Source of the DNA: Jiangella endophytica
Lineage (GTDB): Bacteria; Actinomycetota; Actinomycetes; Jiangellales; Jiangellaceae
Direction: 5' to 3'
NCBI RefSeq assembly: GCF_003427025.1
Contig: NZ_QVAI01000001.1
Coordinates: forward strand, 682,001-746,000
DNA: 64,000 nt
Shown here: in pieces, positions 26,606 through 34,711 of the stretch
Numbering within the stretch: the first letter of the stretch is position 1
How the letters are laid out: each line of letters begins with the position of its first letter
The notes under the pieces: generated by a model
The model's input: only the letters and a program-made list of their open reading frames with translations
What the model was told of the DNA's origin: nothing
Databases searched by the model: none
Program-made: the position numbers and the translations under genes

Positions 26606-26663
26606 CCAGGCGTTCTCCTGCTTCACCAGGCAAGCAGGCCTAGTGGAGCGGGAGAACGCCTGG
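26606..26663. repeat. Hairpin element B
   Basis: Perfect 13-base arms CCAGGCGTTCTCC / GGAGAACGCCTGG continue inward as TGCTTCACCAGGC against GCCTAGTGGAGCG with few mismatches, giving a 26-bp stem and a 6-nt loop. The inner part matches the inner right hairpin of the element at 49308-49467. Confidence 0.75.
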
Positions 26664-26925
26664 TGAGGCGGCGTGTGCACGCGTGTTCATGGGCGGCTCG
26701 GAGTGTCACGAGGGCGGTGGCGGGGCGGTGCATGATCACCGTTCTCACCCCTGGCCCACGCGGTCGACGTCGCCGGGTCAACGGCCGCCGCCGGTCGGGC
26801 CGACGGCCGGTCCTGCACCCGTTGACCCTGGGCCACCGGACCACTGGGCCGCCGCAACCCCGGACTCTGGACCGCTGGATCCTGGGCCACGCGAGTCGGG
26901 CATCGAGGCGTGCCCGCACTTCCCC

Positions 26926-27055
26926 CGTCCCCCTGACAGCTGCCCGTTATTGGCCGCGGGTGTGCGGGTCAAACGGTCGTTGCCGGCGCGAAGCGCCCCA
27001 GTAGTCCGCTTGAGGCGCGCGGTCGCGGCAAGAGAATGGGGCAGCAGGGGGACGG
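26926..27055. repeat. Hairpin element C, 130-bp imperfect inverted repeat
   Basis: Outer arms CCGTCCCCCTG / CAGGGGGACGG are perfect. Further in, CTGCCC, TTGGCCGCG and GGGTCAAACGG have imperfect complements, and the centre is GGCGC-GAA-GCGCC. Both halves align over nearly their whole length with small gaps. No coding potential. Confidence 0.65.
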
Positions 27056-27539
27056 CGGACCCGGCAGACCCCACGAACGGTGCACCGGCGATGCGGGAAG
27101 CCAGAACACCGAGTTGACCGGCGGACCGAGTCGGCCGCGCGGACCGAGTGGACCGGACCAGGTGACGGATTCGAGGAACTGGCCGACGGACCGCGTGCGC
27201 TGGGTCGGCCCGGTAAGCCGAGTGGGCCGAACCGGCCAGGGGCTGGGCCGGGTCGAGTGGGCTGGACCGGCCGAGCGGCCCGGAGCCGACTCAGCCGTCC
27301 TGGCCTCGATTCACGTCGTCAGGACGGAACCCGCGCGTTCTCCCGGACGTCAACGAGATGGTGCGCTCGGCGGCGTCGCATCGGGTGATCGGCCGTCTGG
27401 CGTGCCACGCGGCGGAACGCCTAAGCTCCCGCCTCGAACCGCCGCATCGCTGTCGTAACGAGGCGCCAGCGGGCGGGTCGGCGCGTGCCGCCCAGGCGGA
27501 GCGCCGGCAAATGAACGGAGATCTTTAGCACGGTTCCGC

Positions 27540-27568
27540 TTGACGCGCACGTATTGCACTCATGTAAT
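27540..27568 (+). promoter_or_regulatory. Promoter of whiB
   Basis: TTGACG (27540-27545) and TGTAAT (27563-27568) are separated by 17 bases, a close match to the principal sigma-factor consensus, in an unusually A/T-rich patch. Predicted start near 27575, giving a leader of about 94 nt. This is the best-formed promoter in the window. Confidence 0.75.
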
Positions 27569-27627
27569 TTCGAACGTGTCGTTCAAGTGGTCTTGCGGCT
27601 TCGACCACCGCGGGACCGCTACGGGGG

Positions 27628-27643
27628 CCGGCTCATGAGCCGG
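27628..27643 (+). promoter_or_regulatory. 16-base palindrome in the whiB leader
   Basis: CCGGCTCATGAGCCGG is a perfect palindrome 25 nt before the ATG, downstream of a second short hairpin GTGGTC/GACCAC. It could be an RNA hairpin affecting translation or a binding site for a dimeric regulator. The ribosome site AAGGAGG (27656-27662) lies just after it. Confidence 0.4.
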
Positions 27644-27668
27644 AGAACCAGGTCGAAGGAGGCGAGCC

Positions 27669-27932
27669 ATGACCGAGTGGGACGAGATTGACCTGCTCTG
27701 GGGCGAAGCCGAAGAGATGAGTTGGCAAGAGCGGGCGCTGTGCGCCCAGACTGATCCGGAGGCGTTCTTCCCTGAGAAAGGCGGGTCCACCCGAGAGGCC
27801 AAGCGAGTGTGCCTCGGTTGCGAAGTCCAGGCGGAATGCCTGGAGTACGCGCTGGCGCACGACGAGCGGTTCGGCATCTGGGGTGGGCTGTCCGAGCGGG
27901 AACGGCGGAAGCTCAAGAAGAGGGCGGTCTGA
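27669..27932 (+). CDS. whiB: WhiB-family iron-sulfur transcription factor (WhiB/WhmD type)
   Basis: An 87-residue protein with a strong ribosome site, AAGGAGG, 6 nt before ATG 27669. The four cysteines that bind a [4Fe-4S] cluster are C25, C48, C51 and C57 (CxQT then CLGC and QAEC), followed by the family turn GIWGGLSERERRKLK and a basic C-terminus. The N-terminus MTEWDEIDLLWGEAEEMSWQ and the position between fbiA and the large glycosyltransferase identify it as the orthologue of Streptomyces WhiB / mycobacterial WhmD (WhiB2), which controls sporulation-septation or septum formation. It acts with the principal sigma factor and has its own promoter at 27540-27568. Confidence 0.95.
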   Translation: MTEWDEIDLLWGEAEEMSWQERALCAQTDPEAFFPEKGGSTREAKRVCLGCEVQAECLEYALAHDERFGIWGGLSERERRKLKKRAV

Positions 27933-28097
27933 CGGTCGCCCGGCCGGTCGCCGCAATGCTGAACTCTGCCGTTCTCAGGTTCAGCGCGTAAGGTTGGCGG
28001 CTGGCACACGGGGTAGCCCGGCCGAGGCACGCTTCGGCCGGGACCGCCACCCCGCACCGTGTGCTCGCAGACCGAATCGCTGGAACGACGACGAGGC

Positions 28098-31000
28098 ATG
28101 GCACCGGACCCCTTGACCGCAATCGACAACGGCAGCACGACGCCCAGCGTCTATTCCGACCCGGGCATCGGCGCCGACGCCGCCCTGGACGCGTTCGCCG
28201 GTGACATCGGCGAACCGGAGCCGGTCGACCCCACTGAGCTGCTCACGCATGACGTGACGGCCGTGATCGTCGCGCACGACGGCAGCCGGTTCGTCCACCG
28301 CACGCTCGAGGCGGTGGCGGCGCTGCGCCGCATGCCCGAACGCATCGTCGCCGTCGACACCGGCAGCCGCGACGAGACCGAGCAGATCCTGACGTCCACC
28401 CTCGGCGCGCCGTCGGTCGTGTCGATGCCCCGGTCGACGGGGTTCGGCGAGGCCGTCGCGGCCGGCGTGGCCGCCGGCGACGAGATGACCCAGGCCAGGC
28501 AGGGGAGCGGTGCGCTGCGCCGGTCCGACCAGACCCGCTGGATCTGGGTCCTGCACGACGACAGCGCACCGGCGCCCGACGCACTGTCCCGTCTGCTCGA
28601 GGCCGCCGTCCGCCGTCCCGACGCCGGCATCATCGGCCCGAAGGTGCTCGACTGGCGCGAGGGCCGCCAGCTGCTCGAGATCGGCCTGACGGTCACCAGC
28701 GGCGGCCGCCGCCACACCGGCCTGGACCGCCGCGAGTACGACCAGGGCCAGCACGACGCCACGAAGAACGTCCTCGCCGTCGGCAGCGCGGGCATGCTGA
28801 TCCGCCGCGACGTGTGGGACGAGCTGGGCGGGTTCGACCCTCGGCTGACGATCTTCCGCGACGACCTCGACCTCGGCTGGCGCGCCAACGAGGCCGGCTA
28901 CCCGGTCGTCGTCTGCCCGGACGCGGTGGTCTACCACGCCGAGGCGGCCGCGCACGGCCGCCGCCGCCTGGGCGCCACCCGCGACCGGCCGCACCTCGCC
29001 GACCGCCGCAACGCCATCTACGTGCTGCTGGCCAACACGCCCGCCCGCTCGCTGCTGTTCGTGCTGCTCCGGGTGCTGTTCATGGGCCTCGGCCGGTCCC
29101 TCACGTTCCTGGTCGGGAAGCAGCCGGCGCTGGCCTTCGAGGAACTGGTGGCGCTGCTGTCGGTCATCGGCCGGCCCGACGTGCTGATCCGGGCGCGGGC
29201 ACGGCGCCGGCACACCCGCCGCAAGTCGCCGTCGCAGCTGCGCTCGCTGTTCCCGCCGCGCGGCCAGCAGCTGCGGCACGCGGGCGAGAACGTCCTCGGC
29301 ATGATCACCGGGTCCGGCAGCGGCGCGGGCCACGACGTCTCCGGCGGACGGCGCGCGGCGACCTCCGGCGGCGAGGACGACGAGTCGCCGGCCGGCGACG
29401 ACGGCTGGATCCTGCGCTTCCTGCTGCACCCCGCCGTGCTGATGACGGCGGCGCTGATCGTGGTGACGCTGGTGACGGCGCGCGACCTGATCGGCTCCGG
29501 CCGGCTGTTCGGCGGCGCGCTGCTGCCCGCGCCGGCCGCCGCCGGCGAGCTGTGGGCCGTCTACACCGAGTCGTGGCACGGCGCCGGGCTGGGCAGTCCG
29601 TCGGCGACGCCTCCGTACCTGGGCGTGGTCGCGCTGGTCGCGACGCTGTTCCGCAACGCCTCGCTGGCCGTCGACCTGTTGCTGATCGGCTCGGTGCCGC
29701 TGGCCGGCCTGACGATGTACTTGCTGGTCCGCCGCGTGGTGCAGGCCAAGCTGCTGCGCGTCTGGGTGTCGGCGAGCTACGCACTGCTGCCGGCCATCAC
29801 CGGCGCCATCGCGGCCGGCCGGCTGGGCACCGCCGTCGCCACCGTGCTGACGCCACTGCTGGTGCTGGCGGTCATGCGGACGCTCGGCACACCGGGTCGC
29901 TCGGGCCCGGGCCGGGCCGCGTGGAGCGCCGGTCTGCTGCTCGCGGTGGTCTCCGCGTTCGTGCCGCTGGCCTGGATCATCGCGCTGGCGCTGGCGATCG
30001 TCGCGGGTGCGACGGTGTTCCGCGACCGCCGTTCGCTGCTGCGGCTCGGCGTCCTGCTGGCGGTGACGCCGGTGGTGCTGATCCCGTGGACCGGCAGCCT
30101 GCTCACCAACCCGATGCTGCTGGTCACCGAGGCCGGCGTCCCGGGTCCAGGGCTGTCCGACTCGGAACTGGCGCCGTGGTCGGTGCTGCTGCAGAACCCC
30201 GGTGGTCCCGGCAGCGGCCCGATCTGGCTCGGCGCCGGCATCCTGGCCGCCGCCTGGATCTCGCTGTTCCGCCCGGTCCGCCGGCTGGCCATCGCGACCG
30301 CGTGGGTGGTCGTCGGCGTCGCGCTGGTGGCGGGCATCGTGCTGTCGCGCATCGCCGTCAGCGGCCCGACCCTGGAGACCCCGGTCGCCGGCTGGCCCGG
30401 GTACGCGACGGTGCTCGTGGCGGGCGGCCTGCTGGTCGCTGCCGCCATCGGTGCGGAAGGCGCCCGTGAACGACTGTCGCGGGCCAGCTTCGGCTGGCGC
30501 CAGCCGCTGGCCGTCATCGTCGTCGGTGCCGCCGGTCTCGCCCCGATCGTCGCGGCCGGCTGGTGGGTCGCGCGTGGCGCGGGCGACCCGATCGAGCGTC
30601 GCGACCCGGCGATCCTGCCCGCCTATGTCGCCGACGAGGCCGACCGCCCGGAGCGGGTTCGCACACTCGTCCTCAACCGTGCCGACGACGGCCGCATCAC
30701 GTACGCCCTGCTGCGCGAGGCCGGCCCGCGGCTCGGCGACGCCGAGACCAGCCCGCCGCCGGAAGAGTACGGCCCGCTCGACGACGTCGTCGCCGATGTG
30801 GTGTCCGGCCGCGGCGGTGCCGACGGCGCCCGGCTGGCCGAGTTCGCCGTCCGCTACGTCTACCTGCCGCAGCCGTACGACCCCGACCTCGCCGACACCC
30901 TCGACACCGTGCCCGGCCTGGTCCGCAGCAGCGCGCCCGAGGGCGCGGCGATCTGGCAGATCGACCAGCCGGTCGCGCGGGTCTGGATCGCCGCACCGCC

Positions 31001-32207
31001 GGCCGAGGACGGCGCGCCGGCGCCGATGGCCGACGAGAACGCCGAGGTCGTCACCATCCCGAGCGACGAGGTCAATGCCGCCGGCAACGTGCCCGAAGGC
31101 CCGGAGGGCCGCCAGGTCGTGCTGTCCGAGCTGGCCGACCCCGGCTGGACCGCCCGGTTCAACGGCACGGAGCTGGAGCCCACGACGTACGGCGGCTGGG
31201 CGCAGGCGTTCACGCTGCCGCCGCAGGCCGGCGAGTTGACCGTCGAGTACGAGGGCAACCGGCGCGCGTTCTGGCTCTGGTTCCAGCTCGGCGCGGTCGT
31301 GGTCGCCGTCGTCCTGGCGCTGCCCGGGATCCGGCGTGAGCGCGGGGCCGTCGACGACGCCGCCGATCTCGACCCCGACGACACCTCGCCGCGGCTGCCG
31401 CTGGCGCCGGTCCCGGCAGGTGCCGGTGCCGAGCGCGAGCAGCCGGTGGCCGCCCGTGGCAGCCGGCGCAAGGGCGCCCGGCGCGGCGCCGAGCCGTCGC
31501 CTTCGCCGCGGCCCGCTCCGACTCCGGAGTCCGAGCCCGCGACGGCCGCCGACGGCGGGGCCTGGGTGCCCGGCGAACGCACCCTCGGCGAGCGGTTGCG
31601 CGGCCGCCCCGCGACGAAGCAGCCGGCCGGCGACCCGCAGGCCGAGCCCGCGAAGGCGCCGTCTCGTGGACGGGGGCCGCGCAAGCGCTCGGCCCGCGAG
31701 CCCGACCCCGCCGACGCCACCGGGTTCCTCGAATCGACCCCGGACGAGGCGCCGTCGCGTGGACGGGGAGCGCGCAAGCGCTCGGCCGGCGAGCCCGAGC
31801 CCGCCGACGCCACCGGGTTCCTCGAGCCCACGCCGGACGAGGCGCCGTCGCGTGGACGGGCGCCGCGCAAGCGCTCGGCCCGCGAGCCCGAGCCCGCCGC
31901 CCCGGAGGCCGGCGACCCGCTGACCGATCCCGCCTTCGCGGAGCCGGGTCCCGCGCCCGCGCCGCAGCCCGGCGAAGAGCCGCCGCACGCCGTCGGCACC
32001 TGGGACCCGTTCGCCCGGGCCGGCGTCGACGACGACGCGCCGCGGGCATCGCTCACCGACGCCTACAAGGGTCGCCGGGCCGGCCGCGCGGCCGAGGAGG
32101 CGTCCGACGCCAACGGCGCCGACACCGGTGCCCGCACCCGCCGCGCGCCCGGTAAAAGGGCCGCCGGCAAGCGGGCGAAGGGCCGGCGGCAGGAGGACGA
32201 GCAGTGA
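28098..32207 (+). CDS. Large membrane glycosyltransferase (GT2) with repetitive C-terminal tail
   Basis: About 1369 residues from ATG 28098; an upstream GTG at 28059 would add 13 codons. Residues about 55-300 are a family-2 catalytic domain: VTAVIVAHDGSRFVHRTLEA, VAVDTGSRDET, WVLHDDSAPAPDALSRLL and FRDDLDLGWRANEAGYPVVV. Residues about 315-1090 hold many hydrophobic segments (VLMTAALIVVTLVTA, VVLIPWTGSLLTNP) with an extracytoplasmic part before the last helix. The cytoplasmic tail after about 1110 is Pro/Arg/Glu-rich and contains nearly identical 31-residue repeats (PSRGRGPRKRSAREP) at about 1187-1270. Actinobacterial orthologues sit in the same place beside DUF5719 and manB; a role in wall polysaccharide assembly is inferred. 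The stop overlaps the next start (GTGA). Confidence 0.9.
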   Translation: MAPDPLTAIDNGSTTPSVYSDPGIGADAALDAFAGDIGEPEPVDPTELLTHDVTAVIVAHDGSRFVHRTLEAVAALRRMPERIVAVDTGSRDETEQILTSTLGAPSVVSMPRSTGFGEAVAAGVAAGDEMTQARQGSGALRRSDQTRWIWVLHDDSAPAPDALSRLLEAAVRRPDAGIIGPKVLDWREGRQLLEIGLTVTSGGRRHTGLDRREYDQGQHDATKNVLAVGSAGMLIRRDVWDELGGFDPRLTIFRDDLDLGWRANEAGYPVVVCPDAVVYHAEAAAHGRRRLGATRDRPHLADRRNAIYVLLANTPARSLLFVLLRVLFMGLGRSLTFLVGKQPALAFEELVALLSVIGRPDVLIRARARRRHTRRKSPSQLRSLFPPRGQQLRHAGENVLGMITGSGSGAGHDVSGGRRAATSGGEDDESPAGDDGWILRFLLHPAVLMTAALIVVTLVTARDLIGSGRLFGGALLPAPAAAGELWAVYTESWHGAGLGSPSATPPYLGVVALVATLFRNASLAVDLLLIGSVPLAGLTMYLLVRRVVQAKLLRVWVSASYALLPAITGAIAAGRLGTAVATVLTPLLVLAVMRTLGTPGRSGPGRAAWSAGLLLAVVSAFVPLAWIIALALAIVAGATVFRDRRSLLRLGVLLAVTPVVLIPWTGSLLTNPMLLVTEAGVPGPGLSDSELAPWSVLLQNPGGPGSGPIWLGAGILAAAWISLFRPVRRLAIATAWVVVGVALVAGIVLSRIAVSGPTLETPVAGWPGYATVLVAGGLLVAAAIGAEGARERLSRASFGWRQPLAVIVVGAAGLAPIVAAGWWVARGAGDPIERRDPAILPAYVADEADRPERVRTLVLNRADDGRITYALLREAGPRLGDAETSPPPEEYGPLDDVVADVVSGRGGADGARLAEFAVRYVYLPQPYDPDLADTLDTVPGLVRSSAPEGAAIWQIDQPVARVWIAAPPAEDGAPAPMADENAEVVTIPSDEVNAAGNVPEGPEGRQVVLSELADPGWTARFNGTELEPTTYGGWAQAFTLPPQAGELTVEYEGNRRAFWLWFQLGAVVVAVVLALPGIRRERGAVDDAADLDPDDTSPRLPLAPVPAGAGAEREQPVAARGSRRKGARRGAEPSPSPRPAPTPESEPATAADGGAWVPGERTLGERLRGRPATKQPAGDPQAEPAKAPSRGRGPRKRSAREPDPADATGFLESTPDEAPSRGRGARKRSAGEPEPADATGFLEPTPDEAPSRGRAPRKRSAREPEPAAPEAGDPLTDPAFAEPGPAPAPQPGEEPPHAVGTWDPFARAGVDDDAPRASLTDAYKGRRAGRAAEEASDANGADTGARTRRAPGKRAAGKRAKGRRQEDEQ
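31656..31902 (+). repeat. 93-bp in-frame tandem repeat in the glycosyltransferase tail
   Basis: Units begin at 31656, 31749 and 31842; the third is partial. Each encodes APSRGRxxRKRSAxEP followed by DATGFLExTPDE. Unit length is a multiple of three, so copy number can change without breaking the gene. Confidence 0.85.
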
Positions 32208-33739
32208 TCAACGCACGTTGGGCCGGCCTCGCGGCCGGCGCCGGGGTGGCCCTCGTCGTCGGCGGGGCGACGCTGATCGGCCCGCCCAGCTCGATCGTCG
32301 ACGACCACCCGGAGGTCCGCGAGCCGGTCGTCCGGTCGTCGCTGGTGTGCCCGTACGTCGACGGTGAAGAGGCCGGCAGCGCCGAGCTCGGCGTGCTGGC
32401 GCTGCCCGGCGTCGACGTCGCCGAGAACGCCGAAGGCGCCGAGCAGCAGCCCATCACGGTCCGGGCGCTGGCGCTGCCGCCTGACCCGGAGAACCCCGAG
32501 GCCACCGGCGACCCCGCCGCGGAGGCCGCGACCGAGCCGCTGGTCAGCATCGCCGACCGCGGCGTCCCCTCGATCACCCCGGTCGAGACCGCGGCCGGCA
32601 CGTCGTACGCCGTCACCGGCCAGGGCGCGCTGGCACCCGGCCTGGCGGCCGAGCAGTCGCTGATCCTCCAGGAGGTCGACCTGCGCGGCATCAGCACGGC
32701 GACCTGCACCGCACCCCGGCGCGAGCACTGGTTCGTCGGCGCGTCGGCCGAGGTGGGCCGGCGCGGCCGGCTGGTCCTGTCGAACCCGACCGACGTGCCC
32801 GCCGTCGTCGACGTGGAGCTCTGGGACGAGGCCGGGGTCATCGACGCGCCCGGCACCCAGGACATCGGTGTGCCGGCCCGCAGCCAGCGGATCCTGCTGC
32901 TCGACGCGCTCGCGGCCGGCTCGGCGACCACCGCCGTGCACGTGCAGTCCAGCCAGGGCCGCATCACCGCCGCGCTCGAGGTCCGCGAGACCGAGGAGAT
33001 CACGCCGCAGGGCATGACGTACGTCCCGGCGGCGGTGGCGCCGCGCCGCAACCTGTGGATCCCCGGCGTGCCGGGGTCCGGTCAGCGCAGCCTGCGCCTG
33101 GTCGCACCCGGCGACACCGACGCCATCGTGTCGATGCAGATCCTCGGCGCCGACGGCGCGTACAGCCCGGTCGACCAGGACGTCATCACCGTCACCGCCG
33201 GCACCGTCACCGACATCCCGCTGGACAGCGGTGTCGACCCCGCCGGCATCCGGCTGCAGAGCGACGAGCCGATCACCGGGTCGATCCGGGTGGTCCAGGC
33301 GACCGAGGGCGGCCTGCCCGACCTCGCCTACACGTCCGCGTCCGAGCCGCTCACCGGGCCGACCCCGGCGCTGCTCAGCCGCGCGGCGTCGGGCATCGCC
33401 AGCACGTTGCTGATCAGCTCGGCGGTCACGACGACGGCGCGGGTCACCGTGCAGACACTCGCCGCCGACGGCACCGTCGCCGAGGAGCAGCCGCTGGAGA
33501 TCCCGGCCGGCGCGACCGTCCCGGTGGCGCTGACCCCCGCGGGCGACGTGCCGAACGCGACGGTGGTCGTGGTGCCGGAGGCGCCCGGCTCGGTGGTGGC
33601 GGCCCGGCAGATCAGCGCCACCGACGACGACGGCGCGCTGCTGGATCTGATGCCGCTGATCTCGCCGACGATCGAGGTGGACGTCCCGGAGGTCGTGGGT
33701 GAGCTGCCCGACGTCCCCGAGCCGGCCGACACCCCCTGA
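32204..33739 (+). CDS. DUF5719 family membrane-anchored protein
   Basis: A 511-residue protein whose GTG start overlaps the stop of the glycosyltransferase gene. One N-terminal membrane segment (WAGLAAGAGVALVVGGATLI) is followed by a large extracytoplasmic, beta-rich region: SSLVCPYVDGEE, REHWFVGASAEVGRRGRLVL, NPTDVPAVVDVELWD, IPGVPGSGQRSLRLVAPGD. The repeated strand pattern suggests tandem immunoglobulin-like or sandwich domains. DUF5719 occurs in actinobacteria directly behind this glycosyltransferase, and the coupling implies that both act in one complex at the membrane. Biochemical role unknown. Confidence 0.88.
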   Translation: MINARWAGLAAGAGVALVVGGATLIGPPSSIVDDHPEVREPVVRSSLVCPYVDGEEAGSAELGVLALPGVDVAENAEGAEQQPITVRALALPPDPENPEATGDPAAEAATEPLVSIADRGVPSITPVETAAGTSYAVTGQGALAPGLAAEQSLILQEVDLRGISTATCTAPRREHWFVGASAEVGRRGRLVLSNPTDVPAVVDVELWDEAGVIDAPGTQDIGVPARSQRILLLDALAAGSATTAVHVQSSQGRITAALEVRETEEITPQGMTYVPAAVAPRRNLWIPGVPGSGQRSLRLVAPGDTDAIVSMQILGADGAYSPVDQDVITVTAGTVTDIPLDSGVDPAGIRLQSDEPITGSIRVVQATEGGLPDLAYTSASEPLTGPTPALLSRAASGIASTLLISSAVTTTARVTVQTLAADGTVAEEQPLEIPAGATVPVALTPAGDVPNATVVVVPEAPGSVVAARQISATDDDGALLDLMPLISPTIEVDVPEVVGELPDVPEPADTP

Positions 33740-33770
33740 CGGCACGCTTGCCGATCGGGCCGGACGAGCG

Positions 33771-34232
33771 TCAGGGGAGATCCTGGCCGCCGTAGGCGGG
33801 ATCGATCTCTTCAGGCTCGACGCCGAACAGCTCGGCCACCTGCTCGGTGACGACGTCGCCCACCAGCGCGCGCAGCTTGGCGGGGTCGGGGGCGCGGGTC
33901 TCGACCGGGCGGCGGAAGATGACGACGCGGGCGGGCAACGCGCCGGTGCCGGCGTAGGCGCGGGCCAGCGGCACCCAGCTGCGGTCCCAGTCGTCGAGGG
34001 CAGGGACGTCCTCGACGGCGAACTCGACCTTGGCCAGCTGATCCTGCCAACGGCGGTCGAGCCGCTCGACGGCGGCGATGACGAGGTCGTCGAAGCGCTG
34101 CGCCCGCGACACCGACAACGGCGAGTCGGCCGGGGCCAGCGGGCCGCGCATGCCACGCCCGTGCCGGTCGCGGCGGATCCGCGGCAGGCTCACCCCGGAA
34201 GGCGTCTCGGGACCGGGCACACGGCGGCTCAT
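33771..34232 (-). CDS. Zincin-like metallopeptidase family protein with degenerate active site
   Basis: A 153-residue protein. ATG 34232 is supported by a -10 box (TAGTCT on this strand, 34245-34240) only 7 nt upstream, typical of a leaderless transcript. Residues about 45-150 match the PF06262 (Zincin_1/DUF1025) family in layout: RFDDLVIAAVERL, FAVEDVPALDD, RVVIFRRPVE and the C-terminal EPEEIDPAYGGQDLP. The expected HExxH zinc motif is replaced by VTEQVAELFG, so the metal ligands are missing and peptidase activity is unlikely. The gene order beside DUF3499 and manB is conserved in actinobacteria. Confidence 0.85.
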   Translation of the reverse strand: MSRRVPGPETPSGVSLPRIRRDRHGRGMRGPLAPADSPLSVSRAQRFDDLVIAAVERLDRRWQDQLAKVEFAVEDVPALDDWDRSWVPLARAYAGTGALPARVVIFRRPVETRAPDPAKLRALVGDVVTEQVAELFGVEPEEIDPAYGGQDLP

Positions 34233-34239
34233 TCTGGGC

Positions 34240-34245
34240 AGACTA
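34240..34245 (-). promoter_or_regulatory. Leaderless -10 box of the metallopeptidase-like gene
   Basis: TAGTCT on the minus strand, 7 nt upstream of the ATG at 34232. Spacing is right for transcription to begin at the start codon. Confidence 0.5.
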
Positions 34246-34288
34246 GCCGTGTTTGGCGTGCCGTGCCCGGACGACACCGCCCAGACGC

Positions 34289-34294
34289 TAGCCT
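34289..34294 (+). promoter_or_regulatory. Leaderless -10 box of the DUF3499 gene
   Basis: TAGCCT, 6 nt before GTG 34301, so the mRNA probably starts at or next to the start codon. Confidence 0.5.
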
Positions 34295-34300
34295 TCCCCT

Positions 34301-34660
34301 GTGAGTCCGATGCGTCGCTGTTCTCGATCAGCCTGTCCGCGGACTGCTGTGGCGACGCTGACCTACGTCTACGCCGACTCCACCGCCGTGCTGGGCCCGC
34401 TGGCCACGTACGCCGAACCGCACAGCTACGACCTCTGCGCCGAGCACTCCGAGCGGCTGGTCGCGCCGCGTGGCTGGGAGGTCATCCGGCTGGCGCCGGA
34501 CCCCGCCGCGCTCGGCCCCAGCAACGACGACCTGCTCGCGCTCGCCGACGCCGTCCGCGAGGCCGGGCGCCGGCCCGAACCCGCCCCGGCGCCGCCGATG
34601 GCCGGCGAGGGCGGTGCCCGCCGCGGGCACCTGCGCGCGTTGCCCGACCCCGACTCCTGA
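34301..34660 (+). CDS. DUF3499 family protein
   Basis: A 119-residue actinobacterial protein of unknown function. GTG 34301 is favoured by the -10 box 6 nt upstream; ATG 34310 is a possible alternative. The N-terminal half has a likely zinc-binding pattern: RRCSRSAC near the start and YDLCAEHSERL about 30 residues later. The ATLTYVYADSTAVLGPL and PRGWEVIRL segments are family hallmarks. The C-terminal 45 residues are Pro/Ala/Arg-rich and poorly structured. It is divergent from the metallopeptidase-like gene and followed after 51 nt by manB, as in other actinobacteria. Confidence 0.88.
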   Translation: MSPMRRCSRSACPRTAVATLTYVYADSTAVLGPLATYAEPHSYDLCAEHSERLVAPRGWEVIRLAPDPAALGPSNDDLLALADAVREAGRRPEPAPAPPMAGEGGARRGHLRALPDPDS

Positions 34661-34699
34661 GCCTTCGCCCTCCTGCCCCCGCGCCGCCGGGCGGGGAGG

Positions 34700-34705
34700 T
34701 AGGGT
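34700..34705 (+). promoter_or_regulatory. Leaderless -10 box of manB
   Basis: TAGGGT, 6 nt before GTG 34712; supports that start and independent transcription of manB. Confidence 0.5.
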
Positions 34706-34711
34706 CGCTGC

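Larger units (their letters stand above)
26362..27539. other. Gene-free stretch with hairpin elements and simple G/C repeats
   Basis: No frame here gives a protein with recognisable motifs; the open frames are Arg/Pro/Gly-rich artefacts of high GC. It contains three hairpin elements (26430-26483, 26606-26663, 26926-27055) and, between about 27110 and 27330, degenerate repeats of GGACCGAGTGG / GGCCGAGTGGGCC type. GC falls after about 27480, where the whiB promoter region begins. Confidence 0.7.

Noticed and set aside
26683-27120. Possible small gene in the fbiA-whiB interval
   Set aside because: The translation is Pro/Gly/Arg-rich, lacks a ribosome site and has no recognisable motif; the DNA is better explained by inverted repeats.
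31656-31902. CRISPR-like array
   Set aside because: Repeats are contiguous, in frame and coding, without spacers.
27981-31988. Very long open frame on the minus strand opposite the large glycosyltransferase
   Set aside because: Its translation is Arg/Gln/Asp/His-rich with no domain; it mirrors the third-position GC bias of the real gene. The same applies to antisense frames over 5124-7988, 9000-11400 and 43058-47131.
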